Positions 31,785 through 41,195 of a DNA stretch of 64,000 nt are shown here, piece by piece. Positions within the stretch are counted from its first letter, which is position 1; every line of letters starts with the position of its first letter. Origin of the DNA: Mesorhizobium sp. AR02. Lineage in GTDB: Bacteria; Pseudomonadota; Alphaproteobacteria; Rhizobiales; Rhizobiaceae. The translations under genes and the position numbers were made by a program. Where the stretch lies: contig NZ_CP080530.1 of the NCBI RefSeq assembly GCF_024746835.1, positions 62,001 through 126,000 on the forward strand, given 5' to 3'. Below the pieces are notes generated by a model that was not told the DNA's origin, made no database searches, and saw nothing but the letters and a program-made list of their open reading frames with translations.

Positions 31785-33151
31785 GACCGCACCTCCTGCG
31801 CCAGGTTGAGGCATGGTGCGCCCACAGCCCTAAACCGCTCGTTGGCAAGATGCAGCAGATCCTGCGTGACAGTGATGTAGACCAGGGTCGAGTTGATATC
31901 CCGATGGCCGAGGTAGGTCGCGAGGAACGGTAGACGACCCTGCGGGTTGATGCCCACCCGATACCATTCCAGGATACGGTTCACGACCATCGAGTGACGC
32001 AGGTCATGGAAGCGTGGCCCGGTTCGCCCGTGCTGTGGTTTCAACCCGGCGCGACGTATGACGGCAAGGAACAGCCAAGTGATCGCTTCTGGTGTGTAAC
32101 GGCGGGTGCGGCCCGGCTCGTGCCAGAACAGGCCGGAGCGCGGATCCTGCGATGCGCCGGCACGGCGCCGTGCATGGATATAGGCCCGAAGCTCGATCAT
32201 CACGCTGTCGGGCAATGGCAAGATCCTGGTTTTGAAGAACTTGGTTTGCCGAACCGTGATCGTATCACTGTGAAGATTGACATCGCCAATATCGAGACGG
32301 GCGAGTTCGCCCCGCCGCAGGCCCGCGCAATAGGCCAGCAACAGCATGGTGTAGATACTCAGCGGGCGAAGCGGTGCCCGTGGTGACGGATAGGAACGAG
32401 CGATGTCGAGTATCTGCCGTACGTCGGCGGGCGAGTAGATGTGGGGTTTACGCCAATGCTTGACTACTTCCTTCTGCGGTCTCGGGTCCGGTCGGCGCGG
32501 CGGGATCGATGGGTCCCGGTGGCGAAAGATTTTCGTGAGGATACGCCTGAGATTTTCACATTCAACAGCGTGATTGCTCGTGGCTTTCTCCGCTGCCCAA
32601 TGTTCGAGCATTACCCCGATTGGTTGATCCTGAAGTGCCGGATTCCACTGCAGGAAGTGGTCGAACCTCAACAATCTCTCCGACTGCGAGGAGTATTTGT
32701 ATCCCCGATTGCGCATCAGCGCGACGTGCTCAGCCATGACCCCTCCCAGCACGCTGCCGAACGGCTGGGGTCGGCGCAGCTCCGCAAAAGCCTTTTCCGG
32801 ATTGCGCGACGCCAGAGCGCGCCAGACCGGCATGCACTGCTTGATATTGCACGCTTCGCGCAGGGCAGTGATGGGGTTGCGGTCAATCGCCCCGACTTTC
32901 AGAAGGTGATCGAGGAACCGGTCAATGATGCGGGTACGGTGTAGCCGCGTCGTCGCTGCCCAGCATTCGGCCGATATCCGCAGCCACGCGACCAGCACGT
33001 GCTGATCGAGTTTGCCGTGGCGCTCAACGACATCCTGGAAGCCGTTCAAGACCTGACGGTAGCAGGTTTGGCTTTTCATGCTGCGTAGATCAAGGCTCGC
33101 GAGATAGCGGCCAATGGTCGTGCGATCGCGATCGGGCCAACGAGCGGTCAT
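31781..33151 (-). CDS. RIT recombinase, middle gene
   Basis: A 456-residue tyrosine recombinase with catalytic segments CAGLRRGELA, HDLRHSMVVNRI and YLGHRDINSTLVYI. The start overlaps the first gene's stop by 4 bp and the stop overlaps the third gene's start by 4 bp, showing translational coupling of the trio. The long N-terminal half is presumably the core-binding domain. Confidence 0.88.
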   Translation of the reverse strand: MTARWPDRDRTTIGRYLASLDLRSMKSQTCYRQVLNGFQDVVERHGKLDQHVLVAWLRISAECWAATTRLHRTRIIDRFLDHLLKVGAIDRNPITALREACNIKQCMPVWRALASRNPEKAFAELRRPQPFGSVLGGVMAEHVALMRNRGYKYSSQSERLLRFDHFLQWNPALQDQPIGVMLEHWAAEKATSNHAVECENLRRILTKIFRHRDPSIPPRRPDPRPQKEVVKHWRKPHIYSPADVRQILDIARSYPSPRAPLRPLSIYTMLLLAYCAGLRRGELARLDIGDVNLHSDTITVRQTKFFKTRILPLPDSVMIELRAYIHARRRAGASQDPRSGLFWHEPGRTRRYTPEAITWLFLAVIRRAGLKPQHGRTGPRFHDLRHSMVVNRILEWYRVGINPQGRLPFLATYLGHRDINSTLVYITVTQDLLHLANERFRAVGAPCLNLAQEVRS

Positions 33152-34383
33152 GCCGGCACCTCCGCGCCCGGCACATCAAGCGCGATGGCCCTGAGATCCT
33201 CGGTGGCAAGCTTGAGGTAGGGGACCGTCGACGCGGTTGAGCGATGCCCCAACAGGTCGCCGATGACCTTTTGCGGAACTGACGCGCGCAGCATCTCGAC
33301 CGCACGCGCATGACGGAAGATGTGTGGTCCACATTTGCCTGGCGGCTTGATGCCGGCATGGCGGAGCCGTCGTCGGACCAGGCTGTATAGCTTCTCGAGC
33401 TTGCGATAGGGCGCGCGCGTGCGGATGAAGATTTCCCTGGCATCGGTCGCAGGCCGTCCGGAACGCAGATAAGCGAGCACGGCCTCGCCCACCGGATCCA
33501 TCAGGGGCAGGAACGAGCAGGTTTGCGTCTTACTGTGACGGACACGGATGGCTTCGGTCCGCCAATCGATGTCCTCGATCCGCAGGTTGCGGATTTCTCC
33601 AGCCCGCAGTCCATAGGTTGCAAGGATTTGCAAGATCGCATGGTCCCGCAGCCCCGCCGGCGTCTTGTCCGTCCTCGCGGTTTCCAGCACCGCGGCGATC
33701 TGGCCCCGCTCCAGGATCGAGGGCACCCCTTCATAGGCGTAGAGGAGTGGCGCGATGATATGTGGTGACTGGTCGGTCGCAATGTGGCCTGTCCTATGGA
33801 GATAACGCAACAACGAGCGAAGCCGCTCCGCTACAGCTTTCAGCGAGCAGCGCGTCAGCTTCAACGCTCGCAGGTCCATATAGCGGTCGATGTCGCCGAT
33901 GCTCAGGTCCATCAGGCCTTCGACACCGCATCGTTCGAGTTGCCAGGCAAGGAAGTGTCGAGCCTCCCACAAGAACGCGTCGATGCTGGGCCGGCCAAAG
34001 CCCCGCTCCTCGTGAAGCCAGGTCTCGTATTCGTTGCAGATTGTAAATCGCAGTGCATCGGCGGCGCAGGTCGCTTTCGGGGCTGGTGGCCACTGCCCCT
34101 GCACAAGCCGAAGCAGCGCGTGAATGCCGGCGCACGGAATCTGGTGCCAGCGCGGACCAGGACGTCGACCACGACGCTGCCGGAACAGGGCGACCGAATC
34201 GCGCAGATATCGCTCCACTTGGGCTTCGGTCACATCCGTGACCAGAATATTTCGCCGCGCAAGATGGTCGAGGAACCCGCGCGCATAAGCACAATAGTTT
34301 CCTACCACCACGGGGCTGTATTGTTGGCTGATCAGTACGGCTTTGAGCTCGGTAATCAGTTCGCAATCGGATTTCGACATCAA
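33148..34383 (-). CDS. RIT recombinase, first gene
   Basis: A 411-residue tyrosine recombinase with catalytic segments YGLRAGEIRNL, HIFRHARAVEML and LLGHRSTASTVPYLKL. It is the first gene of the trio, starting 91 bp from the right terminal repeat (or one codon later at the second Met). The promoter must lie within or near that repeat. Confidence 0.88.
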   Translation of the reverse strand: MMSKSDCELITELKAVLISQQYSPVVVGNYCAYARGFLDHLARRNILVTDVTEAQVERYLRDSVALFRQRRGRRPGPRWHQIPCAGIHALLRLVQGQWPPAPKATCAADALRFTICNEYETWLHEERGFGRPSIDAFLWEARHFLAWQLERCGVEGLMDLSIGDIDRYMDLRALKLTRCSLKAVAERLRSLLRYLHRTGHIATDQSPHIIAPLLYAYEGVPSILERGQIAAVLETARTDKTPAGLRDHAILQILATYGLRAGEIRNLRIEDIDWRTEAIRVRHSKTQTCSFLPLMDPVGEAVLAYLRSGRPATDAREIFIRTRAPYRKLEKLYSLVRRRLRHAGIKPPGKCGPHIFRHARAVEMLRASVPQKVIGDLLGHRSTASTVPYLKLATEDLRAIALDVPGAEVPA

Positions 34384-34473
34384 TGGCTCCTCTGATGGTC
34401 AAAAGACCGCAGAGGTTCGCCGGAAAATAATGCGGAGCAAATCCCTCGACGAACGGCAGAATTGTGCGGATTT

Positions 34474-34515
34474 CACGCGTTCCTTCACATTCCTGCGACC
34501 TCGCGATTAGTCAAG
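34474..34515. repeat. RIT right terminal inverted repeat
   Basis: The inverse partner of 30692-30733, 41 of 42 bases matching. The next base, 34516, resumes the IS110 reading frame, so the insertion point is defined to within the 3-4 bases (AAG) that could belong to either sequence. Confidence 0.9.
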
Positions 34516-35287
34516 CGGCAGAAGAACGACGCAGCGGATGCGGAGGCGATCGTCGAGGCAGCGCAACGGCCAACGATGCGCTTCGTCGAACCGAAAACCG
34601 AGGAGCAGCAGTCTCGGTCCATAATGTTTCGCACCCGAGAACAGCTGGTCAATCAGCGCACTGAGTTGGTCAACGCATTGCGTGCGCACCTTTGAGTTCG
34701 GCCACATCGCGCCTCAGGGAATTCGGTATCTGAACCGACTTGAATGTTTCGTTGAGGACGAGAAAGCCAATTTGCCTGATCTGGCCCGCGAAATCTGCCG
34801 CGATCTGCTGGACCGGATCTACCAGCTAACAGGCCGGATCGACGCACTGAAGAAGAAGATCGATGCTCTGTCGAGGGAAGCTGAGGCATCTCGGCGCTTG
34901 CAAACCATGCCCGGCGTTGGCCCCATCGCCGCACTGGCGATCGAAACTTTCGCGCCCCCGATGGAGACGTTCAAATGCGGCCGTGACTTCGCCGCCTGGC
35001 TTGGGCTCGTCCCGTTGCAGAAATCGACCGGCGGCAAGCAACGACTAGGAAAAACCTCGAAGATGGGCCAATGCGATATTCGACGCCTGCTCATCATTGG
35101 AGCCATGGCTGTGGTCCGATGGGCATCGCGGAAGGGCGCGCCCGAGGGCTCCTGGCTCGCGCGCATGATGCCGAAGAAGCCGCGCATGCTCGTGGCCATT
35201 GCGCTGGCCAACAAGATGGCGCGTGGCATCTGGGCCATGCTGACAAAGGAAGAGGATTACCGGAATCCGGCAACGGTGCCTGCATGA
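34516..35287 (+). pseudogene. IS110-family transposase, 3' part
   Basis: Resumes the transposase at RQKNDAADAEAIVEAAQ, directly continuing the FVK that ends at 28048. The C-terminal transposase_20 domain is visible (RRLQTMPGVGPIAALAIETF and FAAWLGLVPLQKSTGGKQRLGKTSKMGQ) with the Ser-containing catalytic segment. The frame shifts near 34694 at the LRAHL-FEFGHIAPQG junction, so this half is damaged by point mutation as well as by the insertion. Confidence 0.85.
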
Positions 35288-35555
35288 GCATTCAGCAGCA
35301 CACCTGAACCGGTCCGTCGGGGATGTGAGGAAGGCCTGAACCGCATGGGCAAATGATCGATCAGATCGGGATCAGGAAACCAGAATGACGCACCGAGCCT
35401 CGCGCTCGCTTTCTAGATTTGGACCTGATCCGCGTATCACCATACCGGCCCGCGGCACGTCATGGCCGCAAATCAAGGCCTGACACAAGACCGCACTCGA
35501 TCACGCGTTCAAAGGTTCAAAATCTTCCTTGCAAAACGGCTGGCATCCACACAAG
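35288..35555. other. IS110 3' tail, no gene
   Basis: Non-coding sequence between the IS110 stop and the IS256 fragment. The part after 35470 looks like the usual downstream tail of this type of IS110 element, but I cannot fix the terminus. No gene seen. Confidence 0.4.
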
Positions 35556-36245
35556 CGTCATGTATCTGGCGCGCTGCACGGCCCATTCGTCGTTCTGTTC
35601 GAGCAGGAGCGCGCCGACGAGGCGGACGATGGCGTCATCGTTGGGGAAGATGCCGACGACCTCGGTGCGCCGCTTGATCTCGCCGTTGAGGCGCTCGATC
35701 CGTGCTATGCAGCTTGGCGCGGTGCTCTCTGGGGAAGGTCATGTAGGCCAGCACGTCGGGCTCGGCGTCGTCCATGATTGTCGCCAGCTTTGGCACCTTC
35801 GGCCGGATCTGGTCGGCGACGGCACGCCATTGGGTGCTGGCGGCTTCTGGCGTCTCCTGGGCAAACGCGGTGGCGATGAAGGCGGAGACGACACGGCGCC
35901 CGCTCTTGCCGGCATGGGCCAGCACGTTCCTCATGAAGTGGACGCGGCAGCGTTGCCATGTCGCGCACAGCACCTTGGTGACGGCCGCCTTGAGGCCCTC
36001 GTGCGCGTCGGAGACGACGAGCTTGACGCCCCTGAGGCCGCGGCGGGTCAGCTTGCGCAGGAACTCCGTCCAGATCGGCTCGACCTCCGAGGTGCCGACC
36101 ATGCCCAGCACCTCGCGCCGGCCGTCCGCGTTGACGCCGACGGCGATGATGACGGCGACCGAGACGATGCGGCCGCCGCGGCGCACCTTCAGGTAGGTGG
36201 CGTCGATCCACAGGTATGGCCAGTCGCCCTCGATGGGTCTTTCAA
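35556..36245 (-). pseudogene. IS256-family transposase fragment
   Basis: From 36245 the frame reads RPIEGDWPYLWIDATYLKV, then the MULE-type transposase domain (GMVGTSEVEPIWTEFLRKL, VVSDAHEGLKAAV, CRVHFMRNVL). Near 35712 the frame shifts; the next frame gives the family C-terminus ([41 protein letters not shown]). The N-terminal ~150 residues are missing. It is inactive by truncation and frameshift. Confidence 0.85.
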
Positions 36246-36726
36246 GGAACGCTTTGCGTCAGAGCGGTCTCCGCCGAAGCTAGCCGGGATCGAGACGATA
36301 TGGCTGAAATGGTTGGAGCAGGTGCCTCGTCTGCAGATCGGCGCACTGCATCTAGTGCATCAAGCCAGCAGCAAGAGCGACATGGGAAGGATAGTTCGAT
36401 AACTTCGTAAAGCAGACAAGGTCGATCAGACAATCCCACAACAGCACCTTATATGGTCGGTACGAGGGATCGTATCCACCCTTCACCATAGGATAAAGTA
36501 CCAAGATCAGCGATCTGAATCATCGGCGTGGCTTTCGTGCGGCCCCGTGGATCACCCCTCACGATCTCCCTGAAGTCTTCCGCTCGTAGCGACGCGTACC
36601 TTCGCATGCACGGGACGGCCGCGCGACCGCCTCAGAATGCTGGCATCCTCTGGGCCAGAGAGCCGGCTAAGCGGCCTCGAACGAACTTTGAGCGCATCGT
36701 CGGCACGGCAGGAAGGCGCAACCGCG
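36246..36726. other. No gene recognised
   Basis: Sequence between the truncated IS256 fragment and the acdS stop codon. Several short frames overlap here without protein-like features. It may be rearranged debris; no repeats or terminator stand out. Confidence 0.45.
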
Positions 36727-37740
36727 TCAGCCGTTGCGAAAGGTGTAACCGTACCCGTTGATCGCCGGCGCGCCGCCGAGATGCGCGTAGAGGACCCTCG
36801 ACCCCTCGGGAAAGAAGCCTTTCTGGACGAGGTCGATCATCCCTTGCATCGATTTGCCCTCGTAGACGGGATCGGTAATCATACCCTCGAGACGCGCACA
36901 CAGGCGGATCGCCTCCTTCGTTCCCTCGGACGGAATCCCATAACTCGGGTACGCGTACTCCTCGAGCAACACCACGTCATCCTCGACGAGTTCCGTTTCG
37001 AGCTCGACGAGCATCGCTGTATGTTGGGCAATGCTGAGCACCTGCGCCTTGGTCTTAGCGGGGATGGCAGAGGCATCGATACCGATCACGTTGCGCTGTC
37101 GACCGTCCTCGGCGAATCCGACGAGCATCCCAGCATGCGTTGAACCTGTGACCGTGCAAACGACGATGTAATCGAAGGCAAACCCAAGCTGGTTCTCCTG
37201 AGCCCGCACTTCCTCCGCGAATCCCACATAGCCGAGGCCTCCATTCGGGTGAACAGACGCCCCGGCAGGTATCGCATAGGGCCTGCCGCCCCTTGCCTTG
37301 ACCTCGTAAAGCGCCTTTTCCCAACTGCGGCGGATACCGATGTCAAAGCCCTCGTCGACCAGGCGCACCTCTGCTCCCATGATGCGGCTCAAGAGAATGT
37401 TGCCGACCCGGTCGTAGACGGCATCCTCATGTGGTACCCAGCTCTCCTGAACCAGGAGACATTTCATGCCGATCTTGGCGGCGACCGCGGCGACCATGCG
37501 GGTGTGGTTGGACTGCACGCCCCCGATGGTGACGAGCGTATCGGCATCTGACGCGATCGCGTCGGGAATGATGTATTCGAGCTTGCGCAGCTTGTTTCCG
37601 CCGAACGCGAGACCCGAGTTGCAGTCCTCGCGTTTGGCGTAGATTTCCACCTTTCCCCCCAGATGCTTGCCGAGGCGGTCGAGCTTCTCGATGGGCGTGG
37701 GTCCAAAGGTGAGCGGATAACGTTCGAAATTTTCCAGCAT
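36727..37740 (-). CDS. acdS: 1-aminocyclopropane-1-carboxylate deaminase
   Basis: A 337-residue PLP enzyme of the AcdS family, converting ACC, the plant ethylene precursor, into ammonia and 2-oxobutyrate; in legume nodules this lowers ethylene. The start [20 protein letters not shown] is the canonical one, giving the usual family length; the frame is open further upstream to 37872. The PLP-binding lysine is Lys50 in FGGNK, with QSNHTR following at 76-81. Glu294 (YEGKS) and Leu321 (AHLGG) are the residues that separate true ACC deaminases from D-cysteine desulfhydrases. In Mesorhizobium acdS is known to be controlled by NifA2 with sigma54; here the promoter match upstream is imperfect. Confidence 0.93.
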   Translation of the reverse strand: MLENFERYPLTFGPTPIEKLDRLGKHLGGKVEIYAKREDCNSGLAFGGNKLRKLEYIIPDAIASDADTLVTIGGVQSNHTRMVAAVAAKIGMKCLLVQESWVPHEDAVYDRVGNILLSRIMGAEVRLVDEGFDIGIRRSWEKALYEVKARGGRPYAIPAGASVHPNGGLGYVGFAEEVRAQENQLGFAFDYIVVCTVTGSTHAGMLVGFAEDGRQRNVIGIDASAIPAKTKAQVLSIAQHTAMLVELETELVEDDVVLLEEYAYPSYGIPSEGTKEAIRLCARLEGMITDPVYEGKSMQGMIDLVQKGFFPEGSRVLYAHLGGAPAINGYGYTFRNG

Positions 37741-38071
37741 ATTTTCTCCAGCAACAGGTGATTGAGCTGAACCAGCTCCGCCCTCGCTCACGGGCTTTTT
37801 GATTTGGAGCCAGCTGCGTCGTCGGACGTTGCAGAAGGCTCCCATTTTTCTTTCCAGCGCTGCGTTCGTCATCGAGACAAAGCCACCCGCATACTGGCGT
37901 GCTGCGACGGCTATTATGTGCCAACCGAACCCAAACAGCTGGATTCACGCTGCTAGACGGGCCAGGATGCGGTCACCTCTGCCCATTTCAAGCACACCTG
38001 TCGCTTGGACGGTCAGCTCGATGTCCCTGGTTGATCCAAAGTGGCGTAGATTTCCTATGGATCACGACGCT
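37741..38071. other. acdS upstream region
   Basis: No gene. On the minus strand a TTGGCAC block (reverse complement of 37917-37923) resembles a sigma54 -24 element, but the GC that should be the -12 element is spaced by 9 rather than 10 bases. I found no TGT-N10-ACA NifA site here. Either the promoter is degenerate or expression depends on another signal. Confidence 0.35.
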
Positions 38072-38404
38072 TCAGCAGGGAAATGCCGGGCCGAGTTGAG
38101 GCACATCTGAAGATTCATTCCTCACCTCATCATGGTCTGCCGGTTGGGATCGAACTTCCTTGCAACTACCGAAATGTTCAGCCCTTTGGCCAGCTCTGCT
38201 AGCGCAGCCAGACCGCCAGATCAGAAAGAGCACGCTTGCGAAATAGGCTATCTGGAGGAGCAGCGAACAAGCCAGCGTCGTGACGACCACTAAACGGATG
38301 GAATGCGAGGCGAAGTAGACAGCCACAGCGTTGCCGCACAGGACCAGCACAAACACGCCACAAAAGATTCTAAAGGGCAACGCCGTTCTCCTGGTTTGTC
38401 CCAT
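38072..38404 (-). CDS. SyrA/ExoX-type exopolysaccharide production repressor
   Basis: A 110-residue protein with two predicted transmembrane helices (FCGVFVLVLCGNAVAVYFAS and VVVTTLACSLLLQIAYFASVLFLIW). The pattern NAVAVYF...LLLQ.AYFA.VLFLIW is that of the SyrA/ExoX exopolysaccharide repressor family of rhizobia, small inner-membrane proteins acting on EPS synthesis. The C-terminal ~45 residues are polar. Its start at 38404 lies 4 bp after the fdxB stop, so it is probably co-transcribed with fdxB and thus expressed with nitrogen fixation genes. Confidence 0.7.
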   Translation of the reverse strand: MGQTRRTALPFRIFCGVFVLVLCGNAVAVYFASHSIRLVVVTTLACSLLLQIAYFASVLFLIWRSGCASRAGQRAEHFGSCKEVRSQPADHDEVRNESSDVPQLGPAFPC

Positions 38405-38408
38405 CAAG

Positions 38409-38726
38409 TCATGCTGCGACCTGGTCGGCCGCAACATGGGTCTGGCAGTTCTTCGGGCAGACGCGGGCGCAGGCTCCGCAGCCAATGCATCGGCCGGCAT
38501 TATCGACAACCATGATCATGCGATTGAGCTCGCCATCGAAGTCGTCGTCTTCGCCGTCGCAGACGCCGAGGATTTCACCCGCGTCATCGACGCCGTGAAG
38601 GTGCATGACCTCGCGCGAGCAGACCTTGAAACAGCGGCCGCAGCCGATACAAGTCCTGCCATCTATAGCGGTCAGATATTCCGGCAGCCATATGGAGCCG
38701 TCGCGGGTGGTGAATGTGCTCCTCAT
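38409..38726 (-). CDS. fdxB: Nif-specific ferredoxin III
   Basis: A 105-residue 2[4Fe-4S] ferredoxin. Cluster motifs are CIGCGRCFKVC (Cys26, 29, 32, 36) and CIGCGACARVCPKNC (Cys80, 83, 86, 90, with Cys94). The acidic insert between the motifs (EDDDFDGELNRM) is typical of FdxB/ferredoxin III in nif clusters. It donates electrons within nitrogenase maturation or catalysis. The start overlaps the upstream DUF269/DUF683 frame by 4 bp. Confidence 0.9.
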   Translation of the reverse strand: MRSTFTTRDGSIWLPEYLTAIDGRTCIGCGRCFKVCSREVMHLHGVDDAGEILGVCDGEDDDFDGELNRMIMVVDNAGRCIGCGACARVCPKNCQTHVAADQVAA

Positions 38727-39418
38727 CGTAAATTCTTCATTGCAGCGAGCTCTCTCTTGGCATCATCCAACTCGGCAAAAACGGCGTACGCTTTCTCGGC
38801 AACCTCCTCTATCTCAGTCCATTGGACCGGGAGATCCTCTGCAAGGTCGCGCAATTTCATCTTCGCAACTGCCGCACGCAGCTGAAGCTTTCGGACTTTC
38901 TTCCCCATCTCATCTAGGTTTGACATAAATCCTTCCTCGAAATCAGTTTCTTCACGGCCGCGCCACGGCGGGAAGCCAATAGCTGCAGTCGCATCGTCGA
39001 CCAGTTTCGTACCGGCCTCCGCGAGTTTCCGGAACGTCTCGAAGCCAAACCGGTGGACGTCTCGACAGAACGACCAACCGCCCGGCCGTGGAAACCAGGC
39101 GCCCGAAGCCCCCATCGGTTTCATCTCCTTCATTGGCGATGTGATCAGGCCGGAGCGCTCCTCGATGGCAAGACTGACGGCGGTGTAAAACATGTCCAGC
39201 CTCCACAGCACGTCCGGATCAGGATCGCCGATGATGGGGATGGCACGGCGCTGTTCCTTCGTGATGATGAAGCCGGCCAGCAGCTCGGTGTCAGCCTTGC
39301 CTCGCCATGAGCCGTCAAAGTCTTGAGCACGGATCAGCCGCACGAGGCATTTGACAAACGGGGTGGCAAGGGCCGCCTCGTGCTCGTTTACAGCAGGGCT
39401 AACCGCGGCATCAGACAT
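38723..39418 (-). CDS. DUF269 (NifX-associated) / DUF683 fusion, partly scrambled
   Basis: One frame joins two usually separate nif-accessory proteins. Residues 1-~150 are a NifX-associated DUF269 domain; residues from Met165 (start codon at 38926) are a complete DUF683 protein (CCE_0567 family), a small helical nif-cluster protein. Compared with the intact DUF269 gene at 44102-44581, residues ~97-120 are out of frame (PMGASGAWFPRPGGWSF instead of a [20 protein letters not shown] segment), then the frame is restored at [14 protein letters not shown]. So the DUF269 half carries compensating frameshifts and its last residues are replaced by a linker. DUF683 alone could still be translated from 38926. 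Confidence 0.75.
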   Translation of the reverse strand: MSDAAVSPAVNEHEAALATPFVKCLVRLIRAQDFDGSWRGKADTELLAGFIITKEQRRAIPIIGDPDPDVLWRLDMFYTAVSLAIEERSGLITSPMKEMKPMGASGAWFPRPGGWSFCRDVHRFGFETFRKLAEAGTKLVDDATAAIGFPPWRGREETDFEEGFMSNLDEMGKKVRKLQLRAAVAKMKLRDLAEDLPVQWTEIEEVAEKAYAVFAELDDAKRELAAMKNLR

Positions 39419-39700
39419 TTCACCTTCTCCTCAATTTCAGTCCTCGTCCTCGAAGGAGGATTTCTGTTTTCGGGGACCCCTGCTTCGGGCACACTTGCGC
39501 AGCCGACGTCCGGCTCCGGGCGGCCGATTCCACGCAATTTATGTCCCGCTGGCCGATCTTGAAGAGGTCCTCGACTGCGGGGTCTTCCACCGCGGCCAGA
39601 ATCGCGTCGAGTATCCCGTCTCCCGCGATGCAGCCGGAGGGCATCGCAAGTTTTGAACTCCAACCTGCGGCAAGCGATGCGCCCTGTGCTGCAATGGACA
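39419..39700 (-). pseudogene. nifH and nifX debris
   Basis: Just upstream of the DUF269 copy, the last ~20 codons of a nifX relic end in SSFEDED and the spacer matches that between the real nifX and DUF269 (44582-44598). Preceding it, around 39510-39600, the nucleotide and protein sequence resembles nifH near its Cys99 region: AVEDLFKIGQRDINCVES against [23 protein letters not shown], followed by a shifted copy of [10 protein letters not shown]. Two nif genes have therefore been joined by recombination. Not translatable as either protein. Confidence 0.6.
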
Positions 39701-39780
39701 TACTTACCGCGGGCCCGCCGCAGAAACTGGACGAATTGGCCAGGGTTCAATTCCAATTGTCATCCCTTTGCGATCTTTGC

Positions 39781-40963
39781 TCATGAGGCGACTGCGGTTT
39801 GATTGTCAGGAGCCTTGTTTTGCGGAACCACACAAAGATCCGCGTAACAGGCGTTTTCACCCGTGTAGTTGGCCAGGGCTTGGAGCAATGGGCTAAGGTA
39901 GTACTGTTTGATGTGGTCCGGCATTGTCTCCGGATCACCCAGAGATTTCAATGCCACCTCGATCAAATCGATCGCGCGATCCTTGTCGCCGCTCTCGTAA
40001 TAATACTGAGCGACCGGGAGGTACCAACGGAATTTAAGGGGGCCGTCGCCTTGTGGAGGATTGAGTGTCAGGATCTGTTCCGAGAGCTTGTCGCCCATCG
40101 CAAAGCGCTCAGCACGGGGGAGATGGGAGTTGTCCATTTCCGGATCGAAGAGTTGGTTCAGGGCCATGACCATCCAAGACACGGCCACGAATTTTTTGTC
40201 GATCGCGTCCTCGACTAATTGGCGCATGGCTGGCAAGCCGGCCCGCATGTCGCGCCGCTTGTGAAGCAGTAGATTCGCATGAGTTTCCCGGAACCCGCTA
40301 TCATCTGGCATTAAGGCGAGGCCTTCTTCGATGGCCGTGAGTGCCGCCATCCAATCCTCGGCCTCCATCGCCGGCCGAAGTTTGGCGTATATCGGCATGG
40401 TCAGCGATAGTTCGCGCGCTGTGCGTTGGTCACTAGCGACTCGCCGTGTATCGGCGGCTTTCGCTTCATCGCTGCTGCGCCAGCTGCCGTTAAGAACCTT
40501 CGGCAAAACGTCCTCGAGGTCCGCCGGGTGGCCGATAAAGGCGATGTGGCCGTCCCGGTCGACCACGAACGAGGCCGGAATCCCGACAGACAAGCTGGGT
40601 TCCATCCAAAGCTTGTTCATTTCGCCTGTGTAGTCGAACGCGATCCGATAGTTCAGATTCGGGAACCTCTCGGTCAGCCAAGCATCCAAGCTGGTCCGCG
40701 CCTCCTCCGCGGTCGGGCCCTGTTCGCTAGCTGCGACTCCGACGACCTCAAATCCGCTGTCTCGATATTTCTCCCTGCAGCTGCATCAGATGAGGCATCG
40801 CCGCCACACAGGGTCCGCACCCAGTCGCCCAAAATTCTAGGAGGTACACCTTGCCGGGCTGGAAGTTCGTGAGGGGCTCGCCACGCAGCCAGTCGTCCAC
40901 TTTGATGGGAGGAGCCGGGGACTCCATACGCAACACCATGTTGTTCTCCAAAGCTATTGCCAA
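39781..40963 (-). pseudogene. NifA-regulated thioredoxin-like (TlpA/AhpC-TSA) protein, one frameshift
   Basis: The first ~70 codons (40963-40776) encode a thioredoxin-fold start with the redox motif ATGCGPC. A run of three C at 40773-40775 (plus strand) has one base too many; deleting one restores LQEKYRDSGFEVVGVAAS and the frame into the remaining ~310 residues. These include GIPASFVVDRDGHIAFIGHPADLEDVL, the end of the thioredoxin fold, then an alpha-helical TPR-like region. There is no signal peptide. A NifA site and a sigma54 box precede it. It may be a truly broken gene or a sequencing error in a homopolymer. Confidence 0.75.
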
Positions 40964-41095
40964 AGATTGCGCGCTTTATGCGCGAGCTTGTTTCCCCGGT
41001 AGAGACGGGGCAGAAGGTTCAAGGAAAGGAGAGCATCGCTCGTCTTGTTCGTCTGCATGCAGTCAGCCTTCACTCAGTGTTGCCGCATCTCAATT

Positions 41096-41112
41096 CGCAA
41101 AGGCCGTGCCAG
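41096..41112 (-). promoter_or_regulatory. Sigma54 promoter of the thioredoxin-like gene
   Basis: Read on the minus strand, TGGCACGGCCTTTGC: the invariant GG and GC are exactly 10 bases apart. Transcription would start about 40 bp before... near 41085, giving a ~120-bp leader to the start codon at 40963. Confidence 0.85.
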
Positions 41113-41179
41113 CACGCTCAGCGCGCAATAAGCCCATGATTGCGCTTTGAAAAACCTCCAAATGTCCAAGATGTCCGGT

Positions 41180-41195
41180 TGTATTGAACCCGACA
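41180..41195. promoter_or_regulatory. NifA upstream activating sequence
   Basis: TGT-N10-ACA (TGTATTGAACCCGACA), the consensus NifA binding site, about 75 bp upstream of the sigma54 box at 41096-41112. The spacing is normal for NifA activation through DNA looping. Confidence 0.8.

Larger units (their letters stand above)
30692..34515 (-). mobile_element. RIT element (recombinase in trio)
   Basis: Three consecutive, overlapping tyrosine recombinase genes of different size (411, 456 and 343 residues) are enclosed by 42-bp terminal inverted repeats with a single mismatch. This is the definition of a RIT element. All three frames are intact with complete catalytic residues. The right end joins directly to the second half of an IS110 transposase; the left end joins the IS91 element. 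Together the two inserts split the IS110 gene. Confidence 0.9.

Noticed and set aside
37917..37935. TGGCAC block upstream of acdS as a sigma54 promoter
   Set aside because: GG to GC spacing is 9 instead of 10 and no NifA site was found; recorded only as a weak possibility.
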